NCBI GenBank assembly: GCA_009787915.1
Contig: WQSK01000004.1
Coordinates: 1 to 40,846 of the forward strand
DNA from: Bacillota bacterium
GTDB lineage: Bacteria > Bacillota > Clostridia > Christensenellales > UBA1242
Direction: 5' to 3'
DNA: 40,846 bases
Position numbers and translations under genes: made by a program. How positions within the stretch are numbered: the first letter of the stretch is position 1; every line of letters starts with the position of its first letter. Of the stretch, positions 23,289 through 32,488 are shown one piece after another. A model generated the notes under the pieces. That model did no database searches and was not told where the DNA came from. It saw only the letters and a program-made list of their open reading frames with translations.

Positions 23289-24776
23289 TTACCTCATACC
23301 CTTGGATTTAATCAACGTTTTTCTATAGTGATTTGCAAAACGATGGGCCTCGTCCCTAACTCGACAAAGGAGCCTTAGGGCATAACTGTGCTTGTCCAAA
23401 ACAATGGGGTCAGAACGATTGATTAAAAAGACCTCGTTATTTTCGGTAAAGCCAATGATTCTGTCCCTGGGAAACGATTCAGGTGAGAGTGGATTATCAA
23501 CATTGTCCACCGCAAGCATCGCCGCCGACAACTGCCCTTTACCGCCGTCCGCAATTATAAGGTCAGGGGTTTCACGAAAACTCTCGTCCGTACCACCGAT
23601 TCTGTTAAGGCGTCTGAGCAAAACTTCATAAATAGAAGCATAATCATCGCTGTCATTCGTGTGTCGGATTTTGAACTTGCGATACATTTTGCGTGCAACC
23701 TCCCCATCTATGAATACTACCATAGAGCCTACAACATGCTCGCCCCCTGTGTGCGAGATATCAAAACATTCTATTCGTTTAATATTGTGTTCAAAGCCCA
23801 AAACATTTTGCAACTCCCCACACGCACCATGCGTAAATTGGTGCTTTTGTTCGATTCGCTCGATACTCGTTTGCGCGTACTCTTGCGCATTTATATTGGC
23901 CATATCAACAAGTTTCTTTTTATAACCAACTTTGGCATCGGTGACAACTTCGGTCGGGCGGATGTTTTCAAAATAATATTGACCAATAAATTCATCAAGT
24001 TTTTCAGCATCGGTCTTTGGCGAGTTATTAAGATTAGAAAAGTTTTGTATCCCAATAATTTTCCCCGCACGAACTGTAAGAACTGATACGACAAAAACCT
24101 GGGCGGTGCTTGCACAACCAAACACGTCGCAATTGACGTTTCGTGCAACGTTTGCAATTGTGCGTTCCTTGAACTTGTCCAAAAAGTTCATCCCATTTCT
24201 ATACCTTATTGCAAGTTCAAACTGTTGTAACTCGGCGGCTTGGTTCATCTTTTGTTCCAGCACCTCGCGCGCATTAAATTCGTCCTCCCCTGACAAAAAG
24301 CGTTTAATATTCGCAATGGTTTCGGGGTCGCATTTACCGCGTACATTAAATAAATCATAAATCGTATCCATAATCCCAGATGCCCAAATGCCGTTGAAAT
24401 ACGGACCAAAGTATTTACCCCGCTTGTGCAATTGTCTGGTAATTTCAATCTTGTCATCTGTCACCAAAATATATGGGAAAGTCTTATTGTCTTTAAGCAA
24501 CACATTATAGTGCGGCTTATGACGGCGAATAAGGTTTGCCTCCAACGCCAAAGCATCATTTTCGGTCTTGCAAACAAAATAGTTAAAATCCACAACACGT
24601 TGTACAAGAGCAATTGTCTTTGCATCATGGTTGCCTTTTCGGAAGTACGATGACAGGCGTTTGAACAAATCTTTTGCTTTGCCAATGTAAATCACGTGGT
24701 TTGCCATGTCGCGCATTTCGTACACCCCAGGTACGTGCGGAACCAATTGCAGTTTCTCGTTAATGCGGTCGTTCAT
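23289..24776 (-). CDS. uvrC: Excinuclease ABC subunit C, lacking the C-terminal HhH domain
   Basis: Nuclease of nucleotide excision repair that makes both incisions around a lesion. 495 aa from ATG 24776, preceded by a GGGGAAG Shine-Dalgarno and the mnmE stop. Domains: GIY-YIG (residues 10-95, GVYEMRD...VIYIGKA), UVR helix pair (LEQKMNQAAELQQFELAIRYRN), and RNase H-like nuclease with FDISH, ADGGKGQL and DEAHRFA. Family members are usually about 560-620 aa because they continue into tandem helix-hairpin-helix motifs; here the protein stops about 15 residues after the RNase H domain and pfkA begins. Confidence 0.92.
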   Translation of the reverse strand: MNDRINEKLQLVPHVPGVYEMRDMANHVIYIGKAKDLFKRLSSYFRKGNHDAKTIALVQRVVDFNYFVCKTENDALALEANLIRRHKPHYNVLLKDNKTFPYILVTDDKIEITRQLHKRGKYFGPYFNGIWASGIMDTIYDLFNVRGKCDPETIANIKRFLSGEDEFNAREVLEQKMNQAAELQQFELAIRYRNGMNFLDKFKERTIANVARNVNCDVFGCASTAQVFVVSVLTVRAGKIIGIQNFSNLNNSPKTDAEKLDEFIGQYYFENIRPTEVVTDAKVGYKKKLVDMANINAQEYAQTSIERIEQKHQFTHGACGELQNVLGFEHNIKRIECFDISHTGGEHVVGSMVVFIDGEVARKMYRKFKIRHTNDSDDYASIYEVLLRRLNRIGGTDESFRETPDLIIADGGKGQLSAAMLAVDNVDNPLSPESFPRDRIIGFTENNEVFLINRSDPIVLDKHSYALRLLCRVRDEAHRFANHYRKTLIKSKGMR

Positions 24777-24777
24777 A

Positions 24778-26079
24778 TCACTTCCCCAAACAAAAGCGCG
24801 AAAATATCGTATCCAGCACGGCCTCGGACGTATTCGTCCCCGTAACATTTGATATATGAAACAAACCCGTAGACACGCACGACCCAACAAGGTCTATGGT
24901 TTCACCCTTTTTTAACGAAGATATCGCATAGTCCAAAGACTCTGATGCCAACCGAATTTGTTCGCGCTGTCGCATGTTTGCGTTGACCCGCGCGTTTGAC
25001 TTGCCCGCCACCCCAACGGTTTTTTCGATGATTTGTGATTTCAAGGTATCAATCCCCTCGCCCGTTTTTGCCGAGGTATACACCCAGCCTGCTTTATGCT
25101 TTGTTTTTGTGGTGTCACACTTGTTCCGAACAACGATATGCACTTTTGATTTAACTAGGCTCATAATATCTTTATCGACCATATCCGTGTCTGTCACAAC
25201 AATAGCAACATCACACTCCTCGGCAAGTTTGCGCGTCCGCTCTTGCCCACATTTTTCAATTTTGTTACCTCCGCTTCGCAAACCCGCGGTGTCGAGGAAA
25301 ACAACCTTGTACCCCTCAATCTGGATAGCCTCGGAAATTGTGTCTGTTGTTGTTCCTGCGATGTCGGTGACGATACTGCGACTGGTTCCCAATATCGCGT
25401 TAAAAATTGAACTCTTGCCGACATTTGGCGCACCAAAAAATGCCACGCGAATCCCATTATAGATGTACTCGGCATTACGTTGGTTTTCATTAAGTTTTAA
25501 AAGGCTATTTTTGCACTCGGAAATTTGCGGTAGCACATTGGTTAAGGGCACATCCTCGGGGTGGTCGTTGTGTGCCTCGATTAAAGCCGATACACCCAAC
25601 AACTTTTTTTCAATATCAATCATCGTGTCATGAAATTCGGAATGTAAATATGCCGACCCCAATTCCGCCTCGGATTCGGCATGGATAATATTTGCAATCG
25701 CCTCGGCACCGCTAAGTGTCACACGCCCGCCTAGCAAAGCACGGCGCGTGAACTCGCCAGGTTCTGCCAAACGGCAACCGAGCGAAATCAAATGCTCTAT
25801 GGTTTTATCCAAGAGTATCTGCCCACCGTGCATTTGTAATTCAACAACATCTTCGCCTGTGAAACTTTTTGGGTTCTTGAAAAAAATTGCTACCGAATTA
25901 TCGCACACGAAACCAAACCAAACATTAACCGACGTTGCCTTTCTTGGTTCCAACAAAACACCCGTAATTTTTTGGGCTATGGCGTGTGCCTTGTCACCGC
26001 TGATACGTATTATACCCACCCCGCCAAGTCCTCGGGGTGTCGCAACAGCAACAATTGTGTCAGTGGATATCGAGCGCAC
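24778..26079 (-). CDS. mnmE: tRNA modification GTPase MnmE
   Basis: With MnmG it installs the carboxymethylaminomethyl group on U34 of several tRNAs. 433 aa from GTG 26079, which places STDTIVAVATPRGLGG at the N-terminus as expected; the longer open frame to 26208 runs through the neighbouring gene. G-domain motifs: GAPNVGKSS (G1), GTTTD (G2), DTAGL (G3), NKCD (G4). The C-terminal Cys-x-Gly-Lys (FCLGK) with the catalytic Cys is intact. Overlaps the upstream gene by 20 bp and precedes uvrC by one base. Confidence 0.95.
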   Translation of the reverse strand: MRSISTDTIVAVATPRGLGGVGIIRISGDKAHAIAQKITGVLLEPRKATSVNVWFGFVCDNSVAIFFKNPKSFTGEDVVELQMHGGQILLDKTIEHLISLGCRLAEPGEFTRRALLGGRVTLSGAEAIANIIHAESEAELGSAYLHSEFHDTMIDIEKKLLGVSALIEAHNDHPEDVPLTNVLPQISECKNSLLKLNENQRNAEYIYNGIRVAFFGAPNVGKSSIFNAILGTSRSIVTDIAGTTTDTISEAIQIEGYKVVFLDTAGLRSGGNKIEKCGQERTRKLAEECDVAIVVTDTDMVDKDIMSLVKSKVHIVVRNKCDTTKTKHKAGWVYTSAKTGEGIDTLKSQIIEKTVGVAGKSNARVNANMRQREQIRLASESLDYAISSLKKGETIDLVGSCVSTGLFHISNVTGTNTSEAVLDTIFSRFCLGK

Positions 26080-26845
26080 GGACAAAATCCCAAAGCCTTG
26101 TATAATTTCCGTAAACCGTAACGACGTGTCTGAGCGAGAAACTTGTGCCTCCGCCGACTGCATTCGGATTTGTTGTGGCGAGATACCAGCGTTGTGCACC
26201 AAAGCCACCCTCTCTTAACGGGATATAAATTCTGAAAACATCCATATCGGATACCAAACGCTCACCTTCGTCATTGTGTAAAAACTCAAACTCTGTACGC
26301 GAGTCTGGAACAGGCGAAATACGGAAAACTGGTCTTGCAAATTCTATGACAATTGAATTTTGAGCAAAGGAACTCTCAAACGATGTTCCGCATTGAACAA
26401 ACCCATTGTTCCAACCTGTGGAGCCTCGTGGTCGTCCGCGGAAAACATCGGCAAGAACATTTGTCCTTGACCCTCGATGCAAAAGATTCAATACCTCCGC
26501 CATGGGTGCATAATGAAGATGTGTAGAATCGTTTGCACTTATCATCTCGCCTGGGCTGTTTGCATTTGCATTTCTATAGGTAATCATGAAAACATCTTCT
26601 TTCAAAATTTCGTGTCCGAAATTGCGCGGTATAGCAACCATTACAATCGACGCGGTTCCAAAACCAACAATCAAAAACACAACAAACGACACGGCCCAAA
26701 TAATAGCCATACGCGGAGTAATATTTTTTGTAAAACCAAAGATACGTTCGTTGAAAGATTTTGGGCGCGCGGTGTCGTCCTTTGGGGCGTCTATGGCCTT
26801 TTGTCTTTCTTCGTCCGTTGTGGACCCTGGTTTATACTCGCTCAT
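26060..26845 (-). CDS. Single-pass membrane protein downstream of ftsH
   Basis: A 261-aa protein with a hydrophilic N-terminus, one transmembrane helix (about 45-72, MAIIWAVSFVVFLIVGFGTASIVMVAI) and a 180-residue, probably extracytoplasmic, beta-rich domain. The start overlaps the ftsH stop (ATGA), so synthesis is coupled to FtsH and it might be an adaptor or substrate-handling partner, although this is inference from position only. The 3' end overlaps mnmE. No family recognised. Confidence 0.75.
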   Translation of the reverse strand: MSEYKPGSTTDEERQKAIDAPKDDTARPKSFNERIFGFTKNITPRMAIIWAVSFVVFLIVGFGTASIVMVAIPRNFGHEILKEDVFMITYRNANANSPGEMISANDSTHLHYAPMAEVLNLLHRGSRTNVLADVFRGRPRGSTGWNNGFVQCGTSFESSFAQNSIVIEFARPVFRISPVPDSRTEFEFLHNDEGERLVSDMDVFRIYIPLREGGFGAQRWYLATTNPNAVGGGTSFSLRHVVTVYGNYTRLWDFVRALDIH

Positions 26846-29505
26846 TCATTTTCCTTTTTCTCTTGATTTTCTGGCGTCTTAACAACTGGTTTCTTCGCCA
26901 CAGGCTTTCTTGGCGCAGTCGGTTTTTTTGCCTGGACAGGCTTTTCCTCTGAACCTGGCTCGGTTTCTGTAACCTCGGCCACTTTCACCGCCCTAGCCAA
27001 AATACTATCATATTCCGCCAAATTGTCAAGAGTCGGGAGTTGCGTCAACTCGTTCCCGTCCCTAACGTGCTGTCTGGCTTTTTCCATTTTTTCTTCCAAC
27101 TCAGCCAGTTTTTCAGGAGTCGACAACTTTGCCTCAACATAACGCTTGCTGTGCTTAAGAATTTTGTCCAATTCAACATCCAATAACTCTATCTCTGAAT
27201 TAATGCGGTCACGTTCTTCCGAGGATTTGGACTCCGCATCACGTTCTTCCATTTTTTTGATAACGTCTTTCGCAGACTTACCCTCCATGATAAGTGCAAT
27301 ATCCGCCGCATAAATTGTTTCGCGTTCAAGCAACACTTTTTTCATAACCTCGGCATGAGATTTGTGTTTTGTCAAAATCTCGGTAGCGCGTTTTTCGGCA
27401 TCCATTATCAGTGCCTTAATCTCGCCGTCAATCACAGATTGAAGTGCTTCCGAGCGGTTTTGGCTGTTATATAAACGCAGTGCCATTTCTTCTTCTTTAC
27501 CATAATAAAGAGGCCCAAGTTTTTTCGACATACCAAACGTTGTTACCATGTACTCGGCAAGGTTTGTTGCAACCTTGATATCGTTTGATGCACCCGTACA
27601 AATGTCACCATGGAAAAGTTGTTCCGCAACACGCCCACCCATAAGCATCGCCAATCTATGCGACAACTCGGTTTTCGATTTATGTTGTGTTTCTTTTTCA
27701 TGGTCGTTTGTTAGGGTATAACCTGCCGCCATACCACGCGGGATAATAGAAACCTCTTGCACCGTTTGGTCAGGTTGCAAAACACGGGAAATAATCGCGT
27801 GACCTGCCTCGTGATAAGCCGTAATTTTTTTATCTTCTTCGGTAATGATTCGGCTTTTTTTCTGTGGTCCAAGTATAACCTTGTTAATACCCTCGGTAAT
27901 ATCAGACATACTGATTTTACGTTTGTCTTTTTTTGCGGCAATAATCGCGGCTTCGTTCAACAAGTTCTCGATATCAGCACCCGAAAACCCAGACACGATT
28001 TGCGCAACACGCTTAAGGTCAACATCGCCGCCCAATGGTTTGCCCTTGGCGTGGACTTTAAGGATTTGCTCGCGCCCCTTAACATCAGGGAGTTGCACAA
28101 CAATTTGCCTGTCAAATCGACCTGGGCGTAAAAGTGCTTGGTCCAAAATATCTGGACGGTTTGTGGCGGCAATAACAATAACGCCCTCCGATTTTGTAAA
28201 GCCATCCATTTGAACCAAAAGTTGGTTAAGGGTTTGTTCGTTTTCTTCAGAAACACCGCTGACCCCTACACCGCGCATACGTGCGATAGAGTCAATTTCG
28301 TCAATAAAGATAATCGCAGGTGCGTTTGCTTTTGCGGTTTCAAAAAGGTCGCGCATACGGCTTGGTCCAACACCAACAAGCATCTCCGAGAAGTCCGAAC
28401 CGCTTATTGAAAAGAAATGAACCCCTGCTTCCCCTGCAATTGCTTTTGCCAAAAGTGTTTTTCCTGTACCTGGTTGTCCCACAAGCAAAACACCTTTAGG
28501 GATACGGGCACCGAGGTCGAGGAATTTCTTTGGGTTTCTTAGGAAATCAACAATTTCCATAACCTGTTCTTTTTCTTCTTCGATACCTGCGACGTTTGCA
28601 AATTTTACATCGCCACCGATTGTATGTGTCGCACGGTTTTTACCCATGTTTCCCAAACCGCCACGGCTTGAAAACGACCTAAATATAAGGAACGCAACCA
28701 ACAGGAATACCATGATTGAAAGGACACTTAAGATGTTTCCAAAGTTAAACCAGTTTGACGGAATCTCACTTGAATTTACATGGAACGAATAACGTGCCGC
28801 GAACTGATTTACAAAAGTATTTACTTGACGGATGTGTGCCCATTGTTCGTTTGATAAGTTCGCATGAGGGGATACCTCGTTTCCCAAAAACCCTGCTAAC
28901 TCGCTTGGGTCAATGTTAAATGCACCCTCAACATAGTCATCATCGGTCGAAGTAAGACCATAGTTTGCAGTTAGAAATGTATTAAGCAAATCCGCAAGCG
29001 CGCGTGCCTGTACATTTACGAAAGAGTTATAAGCCATCCAAATTGCGCTGATGTCGTGAACCATTGTATAATGGAAAACATATGTAGCATGACGGCTTGG
29101 GTTACTTTGGAATCTGTCCAACATTTGCGGGTCGGTGAAGCCATGTCTTAAAACATAGAATTGATTCCCTTGCTGTACAATAGCAGCGATGTTGCTTGTA
29201 GGAATATAGACATAGTGATGACCGAAATCGTCACTACCAAAACGAACATCTGTTGTTTCGCCTTCTATGGTTTGTCTAAGCCTTGTTGTTTCAAAAATCC
29301 ATGCGCCATTTGGCCCAATTGGTTTTGAAACCAAACCGATATCACGCGTGAACTGTGTGTAGGTTGAACGCCGTACTTGTGTCCCGCACGCGTTCATAGA
29401 ATTCATAATCAAAAAAAGTACTAATACAATAGTAACAATGTAAAACAGCGATGACCCGCCGCGTCTTCTTTGTTGTGGTGCTTGTTGTTGCTGTTCAGTG
29501 CTCAT
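26842..29505 (-). CDS. ftsH: ATP-dependent zinc metalloprotease FtsH, enlarged
   Basis: Membrane-bound AAA+ protease that extracts and degrades membrane and soluble proteins. 887 aa against the usual 600-680. Order: TM1 (20-37), an extracytoplasmic domain of about 215 residues (usually about 75), TM2 (257-276), Walker A GQPGTGKT (343-350), Walker B IIFIDEID (398-405), second-region-of-homology arginines in LLRPGRFDR, zinc motif HEAGH (565-569) and the distal Asp ligand in GASNDIKVATN. The pore motif reads MLVG (375-378) where most FtsH have MFVG. After a helical segment the tail is Lys/Pro-rich. The start ATG 29505 is set by the promoter box six bases upstream. Confidence 0.95.
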   Translation of the reverse strand: MSTEQQQQAPQQRRRGGSSLFYIVTIVLVLFLIMNSMNACGTQVRRSTYTQFTRDIGLVSKPIGPNGAWIFETTRLRQTIEGETTDVRFGSDDFGHHYVYIPTSNIAAIVQQGNQFYVLRHGFTDPQMLDRFQSNPSRHATYVFHYTMVHDISAIWMAYNSFVNVQARALADLLNTFLTANYGLTSTDDDYVEGAFNIDPSELAGFLGNEVSPHANLSNEQWAHIRQVNTFVNQFAARYSFHVNSSEIPSNWFNFGNILSVLSIMVFLLVAFLIFRSFSSRGGLGNMGKNRATHTIGGDVKFANVAGIEEEKEQVMEIVDFLRNPKKFLDLGARIPKGVLLVGQPGTGKTLLAKAIAGEAGVHFFSISGSDFSEMLVGVGPSRMRDLFETAKANAPAIIFIDEIDSIARMRGVGVSGVSEENEQTLNQLLVQMDGFTKSEGVIVIAATNRPDILDQALLRPGRFDRQIVVQLPDVKGREQILKVHAKGKPLGGDVDLKRVAQIVSGFSGADIENLLNEAAIIAAKKDKRKISMSDITEGINKVILGPQKKSRIITEEDKKITAYHEAGHAIISRVLQPDQTVQEVSIIPRGMAAGYTLTNDHEKETQHKSKTELSHRLAMLMGGRVAEQLFHGDICTGASNDIKVATNLAEYMVTTFGMSKKLGPLYYGKEEEMALRLYNSQNRSEALQSVIDGEIKALIMDAEKRATEILTKHKSHAEVMKKVLLERETIYAADIALIMEGKSAKDVIKKMEERDAESKSSEERDRINSEIELLDVELDKILKHSKRYVEAKLSTPEKLAELEEKMEKARQHVRDGNELTQLPTLDNLAEYDSILARAVKVAEVTETEPGSEEKPVQAKKPTAPRKPVAKKPVVKTPENQEKKENE

Positions 29506-29511
29506 GTCCAT

Positions 29512-29541
29512 AGTATGCCATATGACAAAATTAAAATACAA
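29512..29541 (-). promoter_or_regulatory. Promoter of ftsH, leaderless
   Basis: Complement-strand TTGTAT (29536-29541), 18 nt, CATACT (29512-29517), six bases, ATG 29505. The context GGCATACTATG is shared with the promoter at 7371-7399. Confidence 0.55.
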
Positions 29542-29555
29542 GCCAAATCAGAAAA

Positions 29556-30260
29556 TTATTCAATAGTTGGGCCAACTTCTTTATTTATTTCTTCGATACT
29601 TGGCAAAGCATTAATCTTGTCAAGAAGATAATCTTCGCACCAATATTGTGTTACGTCCTCGTGGTTCGGGAAGTATATATGACCAAATTTTTTGGTACGG
29701 GCAATGTATTCTTCTACTTTTTCGTTATACTCTGGTTTTCCAAGGCTGAGGCTCCCCGCCGTATAAAGTTGTCTTGGGTTAGATGTGTATTTGCTTTCCG
29801 CAAAGCCAAAAGTTACCAACTGCCCATTTTTAATGAAAGTCTGACCAAGGCGCGACATCAAATGCAAGTTTCTTCTATCTGCCCATTTTTCTGTAAGAAC
29901 AGAAGCCCTGTCACGGTCATATTCGTCATGGATAATAATGCTGTCGCCATAGCCTCGTGTTGCAACCCAACCCTCTGCCATAGTCACTTGGTCGAAAAAC
30001 CAATTAATCTGGTCCTCTGTCATTGTACCATTGTTAAACAAATCTAAATCAACTTCGGGTTCGTATTTCCACCCAAGTGATTCAAGCCATGCTTTTGCGT
30101 CAAAGCCATGTTCTTCTCCGTCTACACCAAGTTGGTTTGCTGGAAAAATGCTTTTTGGAACAAGCAAAGTTCTGTTCTCGTCTTTTTTACGTAACTCTGC
30201 ACGCAATTGCTCGTTTGTTGGGATTGCATCCCGTCTTGGAAATAAATTAATTGAACTCAT
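29556..30260 (-). CDS. Hypothetical protein, 234 aa
   Basis: A soluble, acidic protein with several aromatic residues; no family recognised. Possible landmarks are LLVPKSIFPANQLG (33-46), WVATRGYGDSIIIHDEYDRDRAS (about 97-120) and HIYFPNHEDVTQYW near the C-terminus. The promoter immediately upstream is one of the best in the window and predicts transcription from the A of the ATG. 50 bp separate it from the ftsH start. Confidence 0.75.
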   Translation of the reverse strand: MSSINLFPRRDAIPTNEQLRAELRKKDENRTLLVPKSIFPANQLGVDGEEHGFDAKAWLESLGWKYEPEVDLDLFNNGTMTEDQINWFFDQVTMAEGWVATRGYGDSIIIHDEYDRDRASVLTEKWADRRNLHLMSRLGQTFIKNGQLVTFGFAESKYTSNPRQLYTAGSLSLGKPEYNEKVEEYIARTKKFGHIYFPNHEDVTQYWCEDYLLDKINALPSIEEINKEVGPTIE

Positions 30261-30266
30261 ATGTCG

Positions 30267-30295
30267 TATATACCATAGTTTTGGACTAAAGTCAA
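30267..30295 (-). promoter_or_regulatory. Promoter of the 234-aa gene, leaderless
   Basis: Complement-strand TTGACT (30290-30295), exactly 17 nt, TATATA (30267-30272), six bases, ATG 30260. Confidence 0.65.
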
Positions 30296-30299
30296 TAGG

Positions 30300-30944
30300 C
30301 TATTTAAAAACATCGTGTTTCATAATATATTCTGCGATTGATTTGAACAATGGTTCATCTTCAAACACGCGTTCAATATCATTCCCAATCCAAAAGTCCG
30401 AAAACCGTTTATATCCGCGGTCTTTCCACTTTTCAATTCTGATTCTTTGAATATCGCTTGGTGTTAGTTTATCGAACTTCATTGCGCCCGACTCGTCATA
30501 ATATTTGCATTGCAGGTCACACTCGAGTTTATCAACAAGATACGCAAATCGCGCCTCTTTTGTTTTTTGTTCGTCGTATTCCTTGTATATTTTTTTAATT
30601 TCGCTACCATTTACGAGGCCACCCAAAATCTTTTTCACCGCCTCTAGTTCAATTCGTTGTTTCTCTTGTTTTGTTACGACACTCCCCGTTGCTGGGATAT
30701 CGCCAATTATGCACTCGCCCAACTCATGTATCGCAATCATAAGTGCAACCTTACTTATATCAAACCCAAGGTCAAACTCCGCGTTAATCGCCAAAGCCAA
30801 CATCTGGGTTCCATAAATATGTTCCGCCACCGATTCGATTCTGTCGCTTTGAATACCACAATCTATCCACCCAGTTCGCGGGAGGGTTTTCAAGCGGTGT
30901 GTTATTGCATAAAAATCACAAACGTTTTTAATTTGATTAGCCAC
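30300..30944 (-). CDS. HD-domain hydrolase of the YfbR/HDDC2 type, copy 1 (HE variant)
   Basis: A 214-aa protein related to 5'-deoxynucleotidases. Started at GTG 30944, since TATACT ends six bases upstream and the N-terminus then aligns residue by residue with the tandem paralog (xxxxIKNVC(D/E)FYAITHRLK). Conserved metal residues: His42 (SVAEHIYG), His73, and the distal Asp in LVDKLECDLQ. The doublet that names the family is His73-Glu74 (AIHELGE) instead of His-Asp. It ends just before the 234-aa gene on the same strand. Nucleotide pool sanitation is the likely role, by family only. Confidence 0.82.
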   Translation of the reverse strand: MANQIKNVCDFYAITHRLKTLPRTGWIDCGIQSDRIESVAEHIYGTQMLALAINAEFDLGFDISKVALMIAIHELGECIIGDIPATGSVVTKQEKQRIELEAVKKILGGLVNGSEIKKIYKEYDEQKTKEARFAYLVDKLECDLQCKYYDESGAMKFDKLTPSDIQRIRIEKWKDRGYKRFSDFWIGNDIERVFEDEPLFKSIAEYIMKHDVFK

Positions 30945-30997
30945 AACAAAAGTATACATGATAGACTATCATATGCCATACAGAAAAATTAAAAATA

Positions 30998-31639
30998 TTA
31001 GTTAAAGACTTTATTTTTCAAAAGATACTCTGCAATAGCATTAAAGATTTTGTCATCTCCAAAAATATTTCGCCTGTCATGTTCAATAAAACCCTCGACC
31101 AAAGTCCTGCATCCATACTTTTTATGTTTCAAGAGCATCTCCTTTGCCGACTTGTTCGTAACACGTTTTTCATCCGCATAGCCCATTTCTTCGTTATACT
31201 TGAATTCGAAATCACACTCGATTTTTTCCACGAGGTACGCAAACTTTGCCTCATCGGTTTTGCGCTCCTCGAATTGGGCAAAGAGTTCCAACAACTCCCC
31301 TGCATTACTTATGCCCGCAAAAATCTTTTGGACGGCCTCCAATTCAAGTCGGGCTTTTTCTTCTTTTGAAATCGGGCAACCAGTGTCACCGAGGTCGCCA
31401 ATCACGCACTCGCCCAATTCATGAATCGCAATCATAAGTGCAACCTTTTTAAGGTCCAATTTCAAATCAAACTCGCTGTGAATTGCAAGAGCCAACATTT
31501 GGGAACCATAAACGTGTTCCGCGACACTCTCAAACCGTTCGCGCTCTATCGCCCAAGTCGTCTGCCCCGCACGAATCAGGTTTTTCAACCTGTGCGTAAT
31601 CGCGTAAAATTCACAAACATTTTTGATTCTTTTGTCCAT
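30998..31639 (-). CDS. HD-domain hydrolase of the YfbR/HDDC2 type, copy 2 (HE variant)
   Basis: A 213-aa paralog of the gene at 30300-30944, about half of the positions being identical over the first 80 residues; both lie in tandem and point the same way, so a local duplication is likely. His42, His73-Glu74 and the distal LVEKIECDF region correspond; the distal residue is VEK where copy 1 has VDK, so the two may differ in metal binding. The ATG directly follows the ispH stop TGA, yet the gene has its own strong promoter inside ispH. Confidence 0.82.
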   Translation of the reverse strand: MDKRIKNVCEFYAITHRLKNLIRAGQTTWAIERERFESVAEHVYGSQMLALAIHSEFDLKLDLKKVALMIAIHELGECVIGDLGDTGCPISKEEKARLELEAVQKIFAGISNAGELLELFAQFEERKTDEAKFAYLVEKIECDFEFKYNEEMGYADEKRVTNKSAKEMLLKHKKYGCRTLVEGFIEHDRRNIFGDDKIFNAIAEYLLKNKVFN

Positions 31640-32488
31640 TCAAAAAGCATACAAGCGTTTTTGAACCTCGTCAATTAAATACTCTGGACATGACACCCCA
31701 CCCACAAGTCCACAACTCTTTTTTCCCGCAAACCAATCTTTGTTAATCTCGTCCGCGGATTCGATATGATACGTGGGTTTATACTTGGAGGCGGTTGTTT
31801 TAAGTAGCACCGTGTTGTGCGAGGCTTTTCCCCCAACAACAATAACAACGTCCACGGATTTTGCAAGTGTGGCGACCTCCTTTTGTCGTTCCCTAACCGC
31901 CGAACAGGTCGTATCAACCAAATCGTGTCCAACACCTTTTTCTTTGAAAGTCACAGATATCTCCAACAAGTCGGTTTGGTTTTTTGTGGTCTGGGCAAGG
32001 AGTGCAATCTTTTGACCATGACGGACGTGTTCAAGCAAAGAAGGTATATTGCTAATCGCTTCGTCCACGGTTTCGACCACAAAGATATTATCGTTTGCGT
32101 AACCCACATGACCGATTGTTTCGGGGTGCTTTTTGTCGCCAAACAAAACAATATAATAACCAGCCTCGGTCAACTCGCGAACTTTGTGGTGAACCTTTTT
32201 AACCGTCGGGCAGGTCGAATCCACCAAATCTATGCCCTTGTTACGAAGTTCATCCTCGACCCTTTTTGGCAAACCATGTGCGGTGATAATTGCCTTTTGT
32301 TTGGAAACAATCTTTTTATAATCGGGTTGTATTGTGATTCCAAAGTCCTTTTCCAAGCGGTTGTTAATAACAGGGTTTCTTAAAATAGGACCGCCGATTA
32401 AAACCGAGTTCGGATTTCCTTCCGCAATATCTATCGCGCGTTTCGCCCCAAAGCAAAGACCGCTACTTTTACAAACTACAACTTTCAT
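31640..32488 (-). CDS. ispH: 4-hydroxy-3-methylbut-2-enyl diphosphate reductase
   Basis: Last enzyme of the MEP isoprenoid pathway, a 4Fe-4S protein that reduces HMBPP to IPP and DMAPP. 282 aa. Three iron-sulfur Cys are visible: SGLCFGAKRA (Cys12), DSTCPTVKK and DTTCSAVRERQ. HPETIGHVGYA and ASHNTVLL supply substrate-binding residues. It starts inside the ispG stop (ATGA overlap) behind a GGTGGGAG Shine-Dalgarno, so it is coupled to ispG. Confidence 0.95.
   Translation of the reverse strand: MKVVVCKSSGLCFGAKRAIDIAEGNPNSVLIGGPILRNPVINNRLEKDFGITIQPDYKKIVSKQKAIITAHGLPKRVEDELRNKGIDLVDSTCPTVKKVHHKVRELTEAGYYIVLFGDKKHPETIGHVGYANDNIFVVETVDEAISNIPSLLEHVRHGQKIALLAQTTKNQTDLLEISVTFKEKGVGHDLVDTTCSAVRERQKEVATLAKSVDVVIVVGGKASHNTVLLKTTASKYKPTYHIESADEINKDWFAGKKSCGLVGGVSCPEYLIDEVQKRLYAF
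31646..31674 (-). promoter_or_regulatory. Promoter within the ispH 3' end, for HD copy 2
   Basis: Complement-strand TTGACG (31669-31674), 17 nt, TATGCT (31646-31651), six bases, ATG 31639. The box overlaps the last codons of ispH. Confidence 0.6.

Noticed and set aside
24777..24890. Longer uvrC frame starting at 24890
   Set aside because: It reads through the end of mnmE; ATG 24776 has a Shine-Dalgarno and gives the standard UvrC N-terminus.
26080..26208. Longer mnmE frame starting at 26208
   Set aside because: The added residues overlap the coding 3' end of the upstream gene and do not resemble MnmE.
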